Below are positions 26,067 through 35,683 of a stretch of 64,000 nucleotides of DNA, one piece after another. Each line of letters opens with the position of its first letter. Within the stretch, counting starts at the first letter, position 1. Location: NCBI RefSeq assembly GCF_001645125.1, contig NZ_LXKA01000332.1, positions 1-64,000 on the forward strand. Direction: 5' to 3'. Under the pieces are notes generated by a model. It saw nothing but the letters and a program-made list of their open reading frames with translations, had not been told where the DNA came from and searched no databases. The stretch is from Paraburkholderia ginsengiterrae. Its GTDB lineage: Bacteria > Pseudomonadota > Gammaproteobacteria > Burkholderiales > Burkholderiaceae. Position numbers and translations under genes: made by a program.

Positions 26067-27011
26067 ATGCTGACCCAAACGTCCCCGGAGCTTCTCGCCG
26101 AACCCGCTGCCGTCACCTCGGATGCGCAATACTTCGAATACACCTCGTCCGCGAATCCCATTGGGGCGAAGCTCATCTCGCGGGTGCCGTTCCGCAACTT
26201 TCCGCCTTCGCTCTACGCAGCCGGCGCGACGCGCATCGTGCCGCTCGACCTTTCCGCCGAACTGGGCTGCCCTGGTCCCGCGACGAGTCCGGGCTTGAGC
26301 GCCAGTTTCCTGCGCATCAACGCGGCGGACGCATTGACGCTCGCGCCGAACGCGACTTCGCAGGTTTGCTATGTCATCAGCGGGACTGGCAGCGTCACGC
26401 AGGGCGAGAGCCGCTTTGCGTTCGCGCAGGGCGATTTCTTCACGCTGCCCGGCGGCGATCCCGCTGTGCTGAGCGCCGACACGACCGCTACGCTCTACTA
26501 CGTCAACGACGCCCCGCTGCTGGCGTATCTCGGCACGACCGGCGTTCAGCCGCGCTTTGCGCCGACGCTTTATCCCGCCGCCCGCGCGCAGGAAGAGTTG
26601 CGCAAGGTCTCGGAGGATGCCAATGCGGGCCGCCGCAACCGCATCAGCGTGCTGATGGGCAACGCCAACTTTCCGCAGACGCGCACCGTCACGCATGTGT
26701 TGTGGGCGATGTTCGGCATCGTGCCGCCCCACTCCGTGCAGAAGCCGCACCGCCATCAATCGATTGCGCTCGATTTCATCGCGGGTGGACAGCCGGGGGT
26801 CTACACCTTGGTGGGTACGGAGTTGGACGAGAACGGCAGTATCGTCAATCCGACGCGCGTTGACTGGGAAGCCGGCATGGCATTCGTGACGCCGCCGGGA
26901 TACTGGCACGCGCACTTCAACGAAACGAATGACAATGCCTATGTGATTCCGATCCAGGATGCCGGCTTGCAGACCTGGCTGCGCACGCTCGATATCCGCT
27001 TCGCCCGTTAA
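26067..27011 (+). CDS. Bicupin protein (gentisate-dioxygenase-like fold)
   Basis: This 314-residue protein has two cupin barrels. The N-terminal one includes QVCYVISGTGSVTQGESRFAFAQGDFFTLPG but lacks its metal histidines. The C-terminal one has PHRHQSIALDFIAGGQPGVYTLVG and GYWHAHFNETN, which supply the His residues for a metal site. One intact and one degenerate metal site is common in bicupin dioxygenases and sugar-binding cupins. It has AAAGGAG upstream and is tail-to-tail with a LysR gene, the two stop codons sharing TTAA. The substrate is unassigned. Confidence 0.8.
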   Translation: MLTQTSPELLAEPAAVTSDAQYFEYTSSANPIGAKLISRVPFRNFPPSLYAAGATRIVPLDLSAELGCPGPATSPGLSASFLRINAADALTLAPNATSQVCYVISGTGSVTQGESRFAFAQGDFFTLPGGDPAVLSADTTATLYYVNDAPLLAYLGTTGVQPRFAPTLYPAARAQEELRKVSEDANAGRRNRISVLMGNANFPQTRTVTHVLWAMFGIVPPHSVQKPHRHQSIALDFIAGGQPGVYTLVGTELDENGSIVNPTRVDWEAGMAFVTPPGYWHAHFNETNDNAYVIPIQDAGLQTWLRTLDIRFAR

Positions 27012-27967
27012 GGGTTACGCTCGAATGCGAGTCCGGCGTCCCAATACGGCGGCTCGCCAAACGTCTCGGCGTAGAAATCCACGAACGCGCGCACCTTCGA
27101 CGAAACGATTTTTTTCGGTGGATAAACTGCCCAGATTGCGGGTTCGGCGCGCCCCGTGCGCGCCTCCCATTCGGGCAGCACGTGCAGCAGGCGTCCTTCG
27201 CACAGGGCAGTGGACGCGAGCCACGTCGGCAGAAGAGCCAAGCCGCAACCGGCTATGGCGAGTTCCAGCACGGCGTCGGAGTCGTCGGCGCGCAAGCGTC
27301 CCCGCAATTGCACCGGCATCGGTTCGTGCTCCGGCAACGGATGCACATCGTCGACACGAATGAAAAACCAGGTGTCGTCCGGCATCAGGGACAAGCGCAG
27401 CACGTTGTGTGCAGCCAGATCCTCAGGATTCCGAGGCATTCCGTTGCGCTCGAAATACGCCGGACTACCGCAGACGATACGACGATGCGGCGCCATCCGC
27501 CTCGCCATCAATGACGAATCGGGCAGCACGCCGATACGGATCGCCACGTCGATGCGGGCCTCGATCAGGTTGAGCGTTTCGTCGGCCGATACGATATCGA
27601 GGTCGATGTCGGGATAGCGCGACATGAATGCCGGCAGATGCGGCACGACATGCCGGCGCCCGAATGCCGACGGCATTGTGACGCGCAGCACGCCTTGTGG
27701 TGTGAGATTCAGTGACGACGTGACCTGGCGCGCGTCGTCGAGCGCATGCAGGGCGATCATGGCGTGCTCGCGAAACAGCCTGCCACCCTCGGTCAGAACG
27801 AGCCCGCGCGTCGACCGGTTAAACAAGGCAATGCCCAGATCCTTTTCCAACTCGCTAATGTAGCGCGAGATGGTCGAGGTCTTGACTGCCATTTCAAGAG
27901 CCGTTTTGCTAAAGCTCCGCAATTCCGCCGCGCAAACGAAGGCCCGTACCGCCGCAAAATAGTCCAT
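27008..27967 (-). CDS. LysR family transcriptional regulator
   Basis: This 319-residue LTTR begins MDYFAAVRAFVCAAELRSFS. Its helix-turn-helix is at residues about 18-40 (SKTALEMAVKTSTISRYISELE), and it has the CrgA-like effector domain (VLRVTMPSAFGRRHVVPHLPAFMSRYPDIDLD). The ATG at 27967 matches the family start; the extended frame upstream is unrelated. It lies between convergent bicupin and upstream ilvD, 155 bp from the latter. Its target is not obvious because no gene diverges from it. Confidence 0.9.
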   Translation of the reverse strand: MDYFAAVRAFVCAAELRSFSKTALEMAVKTSTISRYISELEKDLGIALFNRSTRGLVLTEGGRLFREHAMIALHALDDARQVTSSLNLTPQGVLRVTMPSAFGRRHVVPHLPAFMSRYPDIDLDIVSADETLNLIEARIDVAIRIGVLPDSSLMARRMAPHRRIVCGSPAYFERNGMPRNPEDLAAHNVLRLSLMPDDTWFFIRVDDVHPLPEHEPMPVQLRGRLRADDSDAVLELAIAGCGLALLPTWLASTALCEGRLLHVLPEWEARTGRAEPAIWAVYPPKKIVSSKVRAFVDFYAETFGEPPYWDAGLAFERNP

Positions 27968-28122
27968 GAGATTTCTGACGCGAATCGCGCTTTCTGCAAG
28001 GCACTTCACGAAGTAACAACCGGCCCGCGCACAATAACCTCGCAGCGCGGCGGCCGATAGACCGTACCTGGCCTGTCGGTCTCGTGGCCCTGCCCGCCTC
28101 AGCGCGGCAGGGCCGCAGCGCC

Positions 28123-29985
28123 TCACTTGCGCTTGAGTTGCGAGATGTCCCGCACCGCGCCGCGATCGGCCGAAGTCGCCAGGGCGGCGTACGCCTGCAA
28201 CGCTTGCGACACCACACGTTCACGATTCGCCGGCTGCCAGGCCTTGTCGCCACGAGCCTCCATGGCTTCGCGACGGCGTGCCAGGACCTCGTCCGACACC
28301 GCGAGATGCATCTTGCGATTCGGAATGTCGATCTCGATCACGTCGCCCTCTTCCACCAGACCGATCGTGCCGCCTTCGGCTGCTTCCGGCGATGCGTGTC
28401 CGATCACGAGGCCCGACGAACCACCCGAGAAACGGCCGTCGGTGAACAGCGCGCAGGTCTTGCCCAGGCCCTTGGATTTCAGATACGACGTGGGGTAAAG
28501 CATTTCCTGCATGCCGGGGCCGCCCTTCGGACCTTCGTAGCGAATCACCACCACGTCGCCCGCGACGACCTTGTCGCCCAGAATGGCTTCGACTGCGTCG
28601 TCCTGGCTCTCGAACACGCGCGCGCGCCCCGAGAAAATCCATTGCGATTCGTCGACGCCCGCGGTCTTGACGATACAGCCCTTCTCCGCGAGATTGCCGT
28701 ACAGCACGGCGAGGCCGCCGTCTTTCGAATACGCGCTCTGCTTGCTGCGGATGCAACCGCTCTTGCGGTCAGTATCCAGCGCAGCGTACGTCGCTTCCTG
28801 GCTGAACGCGACGGTGGTCGGAATGCCGCCCGGGGCCGCGCGGAACAGTTTCTGCGCTTCTTCGCCCGCGCTACCCGCGACGTCCCATTTGGCGATCGCG
28901 TCGCCCAGCGTGCCGCTATGCACGTTGCTGCACGACAGGTCGAGCAGTTCCGCGCGAGCCAGTTCGCCAAGAATGCCTGGGATGCCGCCGGCACGATGCA
29001 CGTCTTCGATATGGTACTTGTCGGTTGCCGGCGCGACTTTGCACAGGCACGGCACTTTGCGAGAAATGCGGTCGATGTCGGACATAGTGAAATCGACGCC
29101 GCCCTCCTGCGCCGCTGCCAGCAGGTGCAGCACGGTATTGGTCGAACCACCCATCGCCACGTCGAGCGCCATGGCGTTCTCGAAGGCCTGCTTGCTCGCG
29201 ATGTTGCGCGGCAGAACCGAGGTGTCTTCTTCCTGATAGTAGCGGCGGCACAGATCGACGATCAAGCGGCCGGCCTGTTCGAAGAGCCCCTTGCGGTATG
29301 CATGCGTAGCGACGATCGTGCCGTTGCCGGGCAACGCAAGGCCAATCGCCTCGGTCAGGCAGTTCATCGAATTCGCGGTGAACATGCCCGAGCAGGAGCC
29401 GCATGTCGGGCACGCGTTGCGCTCGATTTCCGCCACTTCCGCATCGCTGACCCGGGAGTCGCCCGCCTTGATCATCGCGTCGATCAGGTCGATCTTGGCG
29501 ATCACCTGGCCGTCCGTCGGCGATTTGACCTTGCCTGCTTCCATCGGACCACCGGACACGAACACGACCGGGATGTTCAGGCGCATGGCGGCCATCAGCA
29601 TGCCCGGGGTGATCTTGTCGCAGTTCGAGATGCAGACCATGGCGTCGGCGCAGTGCGCGTTGACCATGTATTCGACCGAGTCGGCGATCAGTTCGCGCGA
29701 GGGCAGCGAGTACAGCATGCCGCCGTGACCCATGGCGATACCGTCGTCCACGGCGATCGTGTTGAATTCCTTGGCGACGCCGCCGGCCGCTTCGATTTCT
29801 TTCGCCACCAGCGCGCCCAGGTCGCGCAGATGCACGTGGCCCGGCACGAACTGGGTGAACGAGTTTACGACCGCAATAATGGGCTTGCCGAAATCATCGT
29901 CCTTCATTCCGGTGGCGCGCCACAGCGCGCGGGCACCGGCCATGTTGCGGCCATGAGTCGAAGTTCGCGATCGATAGTTAGGCAT
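28123..29985 (-). CDS. ilvD: Dihydroxy-acid dehydratase
   Basis: This 620-residue iron-sulfur enzyme dehydrates 2,3-dihydroxy-isovalerate and 2,3-dihydroxy-3-methylvalerate in valine, isoleucine and leucine synthesis. Cluster cysteines are seen in [13 protein letters not shown] and [14 protein letters not shown], and the metal-binding region in [22 protein letters not shown]-terminal [21 protein letters not shown] is invariant in the family. Length matches E. coli IlvD (616). The ATG at 29985 begins [22 protein letters not shown], the conserved N-terminus. It is alone on its strand, with a 26-bp palindrome about 110 bp upstream. Confidence 0.96.
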   Translation of the reverse strand: MPNYRSRTSTHGRNMAGARALWRATGMKDDDFGKPIIAVVNSFTQFVPGHVHLRDLGALVAKEIEAAGGVAKEFNTIAVDDGIAMGHGGMLYSLPSRELIADSVEYMVNAHCADAMVCISNCDKITPGMLMAAMRLNIPVVFVSGGPMEAGKVKSPTDGQVIAKIDLIDAMIKAGDSRVSDAEVAEIERNACPTCGSCSGMFTANSMNCLTEAIGLALPGNGTIVATHAYRKGLFEQAGRLIVDLCRRYYQEEDTSVLPRNIASKQAFENAMALDVAMGGSTNTVLHLLAAAQEGGVDFTMSDIDRISRKVPCLCKVAPATDKYHIEDVHRAGGIPGILGELARAELLDLSCSNVHSGTLGDAIAKWDVAGSAGEEAQKLFRAAPGGIPTTVAFSQEATYAALDTDRKSGCIRSKQSAYSKDGGLAVLYGNLAEKGCIVKTAGVDESQWIFSGRARVFESQDDAVEAILGDKVVAGDVVVIRYEGPKGGPGMQEMLYPTSYLKSKGLGKTCALFTDGRFSGGSSGLVIGHASPEAAEGGTIGLVEEGDVIEIDIPNRKMHLAVSDEVLARRREAMEARGDKAWQPANRERVVSQALQAYAALATSADRGAVRDISQLKRK

Positions 29986-30092
29986 CTGTGTCCTCAGGTA
30001 TTGCGGGCTTTGAAATTGGAATTGGATTGGCGCCCAGCGAGCGCTGGGAAGGTACGAATGGTGCGAGATCGCCGGTAATACGTCCAATATAT

Positions 30093-30118
30093 TTTTTCGA
30101 CGTTATTAGGTCGAAAAA
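30093..30118. promoter_or_regulatory. Long palindrome upstream of ilvD
   Basis: The perfect 9-bp arms TTTTTCGAC and GTCGAAAAA are separated by 8 bp. The site lies 108 bp before ilvD and 243 bp before the divergent DUF995 gene. The A/T-flanked CGAC core suits an operator better than a terminator. Apart from this palindrome, nothing is recognised in the 375-bp gap 29986-30360. Confidence 0.45.
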
Positions 30119-30360
30119 CATATTAATTGGCAGTTTGTCATGGTGGGTGCCGGGCGGGCGGTCAATGCAGAGCGATATGCGGCGGCCACTCTGGCAGTTT
30201 TCAGCGCTGCAACACTTTCGTTGAAATCAACCGCTCGCGGAGAATGGCATCGCCCTGTCTGGCCGTATCCCATTGCCGTGGTTCGCTTGTTGCATGGTTA
30301 TTGGCTTGCACGCGCCCCACGCCAATCCGGTCTGGCGCAACGCGAATACTGGAGACGAAC

Positions 30361-30780
30361 ATGACCTCGACTAACCGCGTCGCGGCAGCGGCATCGGCCG
30401 TTCTGCTTGCCTGCATCGCTTCCTCTGCATGGGCCGATGAGCCGCAGAAGCTGTCCAAGGACGAGTTGATGCAAGTCATTCCGGACTCGAAAGTGCTCAG
30501 CACCGGCGCAAGGGGCTTTATCCGGCGCTGGACGAACGACCCTTCGGGCAGCTTTGTCGCCAACTGGGAGGCGCCGCCGCAGTTCAGACATGGGACAGGC
30601 AACGCCCAAGGCACGTGGAAGGTGAATGACAAGGGGCAGTATTGCGTCCACATCGAGTGGGAAAAACTGCAAGCCGAAGGATGGTGTGCGTTCCTGCAAA
30701 AGACCGGCGACGGGAAGTACGGTATCGCCGATGAGGGACATAGTACGTGGGTGCCGACTACGTTTGAACTTAGCAAGTAG
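30361..30780 (+). CDS. DUF995 family exported protein
   Basis: This 139-residue protein has a signal peptide cleaved after AWA (about residue 25). The mature domain shows GTWKVNDKGQYCVHIEWEKL, EGWCAFLQKTGDGKYG and a C-terminal strand, which match the DUF995 pattern with two conserved cysteines that may form a disulfide. It is predicted periplasmic; the function is unknown. The ATG at 30361 is chosen because the signal peptide starts there. Confidence 0.78.
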   Translation: MTSTNRVAAAASAVLLACIASSAWADEPQKLSKDELMQVIPDSKVLSTGARGFIRRWTNDPSGSFVANWEAPPQFRHGTGNAQGTWKVNDKGQYCVHIEWEKLQAEGWCAFLQKTGDGKYGIADEGHSTWVPTTFELSK

Positions 30781-30893
30781 GTGGGGGAACGGGGAGTTTC
30801 TATCCACAGGCGTCACTTGTTTAGATGCTGCAAGACCCGCCGCCGACGCAGCGCGGCGGATCACTCCTGCGAACTGAACCTCCGAGGGCGTGC

Positions 30894-31190
30894 TTAAGCA
30901 GCCTTGGCAGCGGCCTCCCTGGCGAGCAGGCGTTGCGCCTGTTGATCGCCCTTTCCAGCTTCCTGCGCGGTTTGCACCGAGGTTTCGCTGGCTTCCGCCA
31001 TCAATGCGCGCGCGGCGCTGCTGATATTGACCGTATACGATGCCGTAGACGTGCTGGCACTCGATCCCGTATCTGACGAAGCGGTTGTGCTGGTGCGCGA
31101 TGCTGGGGTTGTCGACGCAGAACCCGAGTTCGATGTGACGGACGAAGTCGATGCTTGTACAGCACTTTGACCGACTGCCTGAATGGACAT
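30894..31190 (-). CDS. Small Ser/Thr/Ala-rich protein, function unknown
   Basis: This 98-residue protein has a low-complexity Ser/Thr-rich first half (residues 8-50). A short ordered-looking part follows, YTVNISSAARALMAEASET, and then a Gln/Ala-rich helix ending REAAAKAA. No signal peptide or membrane segment is seen. The VNISSAARAL segment resembles a short motif seen in small cytosolic proteins of Burkholderiales, but no family can be named. It has a ribosome-binding site (GGGAGATTGAG) before ATG 31190 and is monocistronic. Confidence 0.55.
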   Translation of the reverse strand: MSIQAVGQSAVQASTSSVTSNSGSASTTPASRTSTTASSDTGSSASTSTASYTVNISSAARALMAEASETSVQTAQEAGKGDQQAQRLLAREAAAKAA

Positions 31191-31344
31191 CTCAATCTCC
31201 CGATAGAAAAAACGTTTGTACTGCGGACTGTCTATCGGCCTCAACAAGTAAGGCTTGAGAAGTATATTTTTTGAGATTTCCAGGTTTCTTAAGCACCTCT
31301 TAAGGCTCCATCGAGAACGCCCATTGAGCGGCTGGAATCGGTTA

Positions 31345-32103
31345 TCAGTGAGCGGCCTTTGCTGCTCTTTGCCTGAAGACCATCAAACTGGTCAGGATGA
31401 AGCCTAGAAGCGCGATCGAAGCGGCATAACGGTTCATCGCGAGTCCACCATGGTCGATTGGCTTGTCGAGGAAGTCACCCAGCGCCGCACCGAGCGGGCG
31501 AGTCAGAATGAAGGCAGCCCAGAACAGTATCGTCGATGAGATTTTGGTCCTGTAGTGCGCAATAACCAGCACCAGCAGCAAGCCACCGAAGACAATGGCC
31601 GCGCCGCTGTAGCCGAGCGCAACCGTGTCGGCAGTCCAGTCGCCCAACGCGGTGCCGAGCGTCTGGGAAAACATAATTGTTACCCAGTAAAACATCTCCG
31701 CCCTGGGCGAAGAAACAGTCGTCACCGATACCGAACCCATCACCTTGTACCAGGTGAAGAGCGAGCCCAGCAGCAAAGCGAGAAGGATCGCACTTCCGCC
31801 CGAGTAGCCGATCCCGAGAGATCGGTCGGCAAAGTCGGCAAGCGTCGTACCGACTGTCGTTGTAGCGACGATGGTTACCCAGTAAAGAAGCGGATTAAAC
31901 CAGTTCGCCCGAATCTGGGCGCTAACAGCGGCGAAGAATATCACCGCGAAAATGATCGTGCCGACAAGGTAGCCCAGATTCATCGACATCGTGACGGCAT
32001 CTCCGCCGGTCTCGCCTAGTGTCGTCGCTGCGATCTTGACGATCCAGAAACCAAGCGTGATCTCCGGCACCTTGGCCATCGCCATGTGCTTTGTTGTGTC
32101 CAT
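31345..32103 (-). CDS. Polytopic membrane protein with four internal repeats (COG4705-like)
   Basis: This 252-residue inner-membrane protein has about eight transmembrane helices. Four repeated helix-loop units end in a shared motif: TLGETGGDAVT, TVGTTLADFAD, TLGTALGDWTA and PLGAALGDFLD, at about 58-residue intervals. The repeat T/P-x-G-x-x-x-(A/G)-D places an acidic residue in each unit. This could form a pseudo-fourfold ion or solute path. It matches the uncharacterised membrane-anchored COG4705 group as I recall it. No neighbour indicates a substrate. Confidence 0.75.
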   Translation of the reverse strand: MDTTKHMAMAKVPEITLGFWIVKIAATTLGETGGDAVTMSMNLGYLVGTIIFAVIFFAAVSAQIRANWFNPLLYWVTIVATTTVGTTLADFADRSLGIGYSGGSAILLALLLGSLFTWYKVMGSVSVTTVSSPRAEMFYWVTIMFSQTLGTALGDWTADTVALGYSGAAIVFGGLLLVLVIAHYRTKISSTILFWAAFILTRPLGAALGDFLDKPIDHGGLAMNRYAASIALLGFILTSLMVFRQRAAKAAH

Positions 32104-32504
32104 ATTCCCTCATGTAGGTAGCCAGGGGTCCCGTCACCGTCATGCAGGGACGCGGCGCTGACAGCGCAAACTTCGCGTCTTCTTCGCAATGTGGGACATC
32201 CCGTCAAGAAAATTAAGCCAACGTTGGATGTCAGTTTGCAGGACGCTTCCTTAGGAAATCCTTAGGCGCGACCGTGCTTTCTTGCAAAAGCGCTCGCGGC
32301 GGCCTGGAAATCCTCTCCTGATCCGGACCGATTGCGGAAGTTCGAGGTCTGTCGAGGCATTACTGACTTCGGACGACACTGAATTTCCACATCCGACCCT
32401 TCTGAGTCACCCAAAGGCTGTCCCAGATCTTCTGTTCCTGGATCGACGTGAGGCGATGGTTCCGACACGTGCTTATGAGACCGGCTTTCGGCGGCAATCC
32501 TGGT
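32104..32504. other. Non-coding stretch between the membrane protein and RidA-like genes
   Basis: No gene, repeat or clear hairpin is seen in these 401 bp. A short 68-codon frame on the minus strand (32262-32468) has no ribosome-binding site or recognisable domain. Confidence 0.4.
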
Positions 32505-33002
32505 TTACGGGCGCAGTCCGTCGATCTCAACTTCCGCTTCGCATTCGACGGGCACGTTTAGAGGGAGCGCGACGCCGACGGCTGACCGAGCATGCATACC
32601 GATGTCCGGCCCGAACAGTTCAAGGATCAAATCCGAGAAGCCATTTGCGATCCGTGGCATCTGGTCGAAACCGGGCGCTGCGTTGATCATTGCAAAGACG
32701 CGTACCCAGGCCGTAATGCGATCCAGATCCCCAAGCGCCTTCTGAAGACTCGCCAACTGTGCAAGCGCCACAAGGCGTGCTGCTGCGTAGCCTTCGTCTG
32801 AAGAAACTTCGGCGCCGACCTTACCGACCGGTTGCGCAATCGTCCCATCGAGGTTGAGCGGCACGTGTCCCGAGACAAAAACTCGTGTGCCGCTCACGCG
32901 CACCCAAGCAAATGGCAATGACATATTTACGTTTGCAGGCATCTGTAGCGTCTGCGGCAACGTCAGTCCCATCTCCGCGAGCTTCGCTTCGATTCTTGCC
33001 AT
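32505..33002 (-). CDS. RidA/YjgF-like family protein
   Basis: This 165-residue cytosolic protein belongs to the longer YjgF/chorismate-mutase-like subgroup. It starts ARIEAKLAEMGLTLPQ, with VFVSGHVPLNLDG as the first strand-turn. QLASLQKALGDLDRITAWVRVFAMINAAPGF follows, and MHARSAVGVALPLNVPVECEAEVEI includes the conserved Arg of the family's active-site cleft. Canonical RidA deaminates reactive enamines/imines; the longer subgroup is uncharacterised. No operon partner is evident. Confidence 0.88.
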   Translation of the reverse strand: MARIEAKLAEMGLTLPQTLQMPANVNMSLPFAWVRVSGTRVFVSGHVPLNLDGTIAQPVGKVGAEVSSDEGYAAARLVALAQLASLQKALGDLDRITAWVRVFAMINAAPGFDQMPRIANGFSDLILELFGPDIGMHARSAVGVALPLNVPVECEAEVEIDGLRP

Positions 33003-33167
33003 GGCCGTCTCCTCGTTAGCCTGCGAAGAACGTTAGATGCTGGCGGTCGGCTTTTCAAGTCGATCTGCGTCCCATGACCGCGCGCGGCGATCGTATAGGA
33101 CGTACGCTTTGCGCAAAGGGCATATCACGCCCCGGAGCGGCCCGTCCCGCATCTACAAAGCGGACAC

Positions 33168-34811
33168 TCAGACGTCGGGGCTTGTGCGCTGATCGGCACA
33201 TGCGTCAAATAACCTGTACGCGCGTAGCTGTATTCCAGCTTGCCGCAGAGTCAATCCCCATACCGCACCGCTCTCTGTGTGTTCGAACGTAATCTCGGCT
33301 CCGACTTCTTCGACGACAAAACAGCGACCGTCCGAGGAAGCGGCCTTTAGCTTGCGTTGTGCCGTAGCTTGCACGAATAGCTCGTTGCCATCGACGGTCA
33401 CCTCAACATACATGCGTGGGTGGCGGTAGCGTCCAGCGTACTGCAAGACGTCCGTAGAAATAGCTGGGGTTTCTTCGCGACTGCCCGGCTGCGGCCCATT
33501 CGCCGTTCGTCGAACCGCATCATCCACTCTCCGCCCCACCAACCTCACATTGCGCTCTCGCAGAGTTACCGTGGATACCTTTCCGTCCACCTCACGGTCA
33601 AATTTGATATCTATGTCGCTGGTTTTCGAAAAGAACACCCCAGATCCAGAGCATGCTAATGGCAGTCGCTGATGACCAGAAAAGCTGGCACACAGCGCGT
33701 CATTATCGAGGAAAATTTCCAGGAAATACCGATGACCCAGTTGGAACGCTCCCACAAACTCTTTTAGTTCCGGTACTCCCGGTGTGATCTCGCGACACGG
33801 CTGATACCGACCGACACCGGCTCGCGCGAGGCGCTGTGCAATCATCGGGACTTCGGCGCCTTGGAGGTTCGAAAGAACGATGACGGTCAGGTCGTCATCC
33901 ATGTGGACGTCAAGAGTGCACAGGAAGCCGTTTATGGCGCCACCGTGACTAACGCGAGTGCGCCCCTCGTCCGACCCAACGAACCAGCCGTAACCATATC
34001 CATGTCCGTGGTCACGCAACATCTCCTCAAGACGGGCTGGTTGGATCACGTCCCCATTCATGAGAGCCTTCGTCCAGAGATACAAATCATCCGCTGTCGA
34101 ATACAGTCCACCGGCAGCATACGGTAACGACATTGCGATGAATCTTGCATGCCTCCATCTGCCATCGACGCAGGTGTACCCTGCGGCTCGTCGATCGACG
34201 ATCTTCGACGTATGGTCATAACCACTGTCGACCATGCCAAGTGGCTGGAAAAATTCGTCCGTCAAAAAAGCGGAGTAGGTCTGGCCGCTGACGTTTTCCA
34301 CAATGCTGCCAAGTAAAATATATCCGGTATTACTGTAGACAAAGCGAACTCCTGGCTGGAATTCCAGTGGTTGATCGCTCGTCAGCCCAATGATCTGCTC
34401 CGGCGTTCGCTCTTCAAGTGATATGCGACTCAGGAAGTCCGGCAGGCTCGTATATGAAGGGACTCCCGAAGTATGGGTTAGCAACTGATGGATAGTGACG
34501 TCGTGCCAACTATTCGGAGCGTCGGGCAGATATTGGCCGAGCCGGTCTGCAACGTTCAGTTTGCCACGCTCTGCGAGGCGGAGAATCGCGGCCGCGGTGA
34601 ACTGCTTCGTAATTGAGCCGATGCGAAATTTTGTTTCCGGCGTATTGGGGATCCCCCACTCCCTGTTTCCGAGGCCGAAAGCCTGGCGAAAGACTATCTC
34701 GTCGTTTTTGGCGACCAACACGACACCTGAAAAGAGGTCGGCCTCCAGGAATGGCAATACGATTTCGTGTGCTTTTGCAGCGTAGTCATCCGCGCGAAGC
34801 GTAGAACACAT
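33168..34811 (-). CDS. Serine hydrolase of the class C beta-lactamase / penicillin-binding protein family
   Basis: This 547-residue protein has the three family motifs. Ser66-x-x-Lys69 lies in GSITKQFTAAA, a YSN motif in RFVYSNTGYILLGS, and HGG in RVSHGGAINGF. A C-terminal beta-rich region of about 200 residues (from about 340) probably forms a lipocalin-like accessory domain. The ATG at 34811 is used because the longer frame is unrelated to the family. There is no obvious signal peptide, so it may be cytosolic, like esterase or peptidase members. The substrate is unknown. Confidence 0.87.
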   Translation of the reverse strand: MCSTLRADDYAAKAHEIVLPFLEADLFSGVVLVAKNDEIVFRQAFGLGNREWGIPNTPETKFRIGSITKQFTAAAILRLAERGKLNVADRLGQYLPDAPNSWHDVTIHQLLTHTSGVPSYTSLPDFLSRISLEERTPEQIIGLTSDQPLEFQPGVRFVYSNTGYILLGSIVENVSGQTYSAFLTDEFFQPLGMVDSGYDHTSKIVDRRAAGYTCVDGRWRHARFIAMSLPYAAGGLYSTADDLYLWTKALMNGDVIQPARLEEMLRDHGHGYGYGWFVGSDEGRTRVSHGGAINGFLCTLDVHMDDDLTVIVLSNLQGAEVPMIAQRLARAGVGRYQPCREITPGVPELKEFVGAFQLGHRYFLEIFLDNDALCASFSGHQRLPLACSGSGVFFSKTSDIDIKFDREVDGKVSTVTLRERNVRLVGRRVDDAVRRTANGPQPGSREETPAISTDVLQYAGRYRHPRMYVEVTVDGNELFVQATAQRKLKAASSDGRCFVVEEVGAEITFEHTESGAVWGLTLRQAGIQLRAYRLFDACADQRTSPDV

Positions 34812-34993
34812 GGATCGCGTCCTTGAAGAAAATGGCAGGAGTGCAGTATCACGGTCTATAACGTGCGCTACGGAACCCCATTGCGATCGCGGGGCTTGCC
34901 ACAGATTGCCAACGAAGCCGCCCGTCGCATTGCGTGACCGCACCTGACCGATTCGAGCGTTCGTATGCTACAGGCAGTGACGAAGCACTCGTG

Positions 34994-35365
34994 TCAGTCC
35001 GCCTGTGAAAGTTGAAATACGTTTCCCTCGGGGTCCTCTCCGTCACACATCAGATAGGGAAAGCCATCGTAACGCTTCAGATCACGCATCGGGACGCCGG
35101 CCTTTACAAGTTTCTCGCGCAGTTCTGGCAATCCCGATTGCAGCGAGAAAACGATCTTGGAGTTCGAAGAATTGGGAGCTGACGCTCGGTTGCGGTAGGG
35201 CTCCCCGACGCGGTGCAGCGCAATCTCGATCTCACCCGCCTTAAGGACGGCCCATTCATCTTCAATTTCTTCCGTGAGCGGAAGGTCAAAGTGGGCACGA
35301 TAGAAGGACTTCAGCACTGCTACATCGCGGACGTACAGTATTAACCTGGTTATCGAGACGAACAT
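34994..35365 (-). CDS. VOC/glyoxalase-like protein
   Basis: This 123-residue vicinal-oxygen-chelate fold protein begins MFVSITRLILYVRDVAVLKSFYRAHFDLPL. The helix-strand repeat ends YLMCDGEDPEGNVFQLSQ, where a Glu or His normally binds metal. Family members include glyoxalase I, dioxygenases and antibiotic-binding proteins; this single-domain form cannot be assigned further. The ATG at 35365 matches the domain start. Confidence 0.82.
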   Translation of the reverse strand: MFVSITRLILYVRDVAVLKSFYRAHFDLPLTEEIEDEWAVLKAGEIEIALHRVGEPYRNRASAPNSSNSKIVFSLQSGLPELREKLVKAGVPMRDLKRYDGFPYLMCDGEDPEGNVFQLSQAD

Positions 35366-35683
35366 GAGATTCTCCGAATATGTTTCGCGATCCACCTTCG
35401 ACCGTAGCTGTATGCCACCTCCCAAACCGGCCGTGTCGAATGTCTCAATGTCGCCGAAGTGCGTCTTACGCTGACGTCTCAGATGCGTGCTAGGACCATA
35501 GGCGGTCGAACGTCGTTGACCTAACGATACGAGCATCGAATTGCGTCTCCGAATTTATCTCGTCGAACGTCCGGTCCCGGCCGAATCAAATCCGATGGCG
35601 TCGCCCGCAGTTGCCGGTGCCTTCCTCAAATCTCACTGCTATAACGCCAGGTCCTGGGAATACATGGGACCATCTCTCATGCC
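35366..35683. other. Non-coding gap between VOC and exported-protein genes
   Basis: These 318 bp lie between two genes read leftward. Nothing was recognised apart from the likely promoter of the VOC gene near its start. Confidence 0.35.

Noticed and set aside
28084-30078. 664-codon open frame on the plus strand opposite ilvD
   Set aside because: It is the codon-bias shadow of ilvD: His/Arg/Ala-rich, no domain, no ribosome-binding site, and the minus-strand frame is a fully conserved enzyme.
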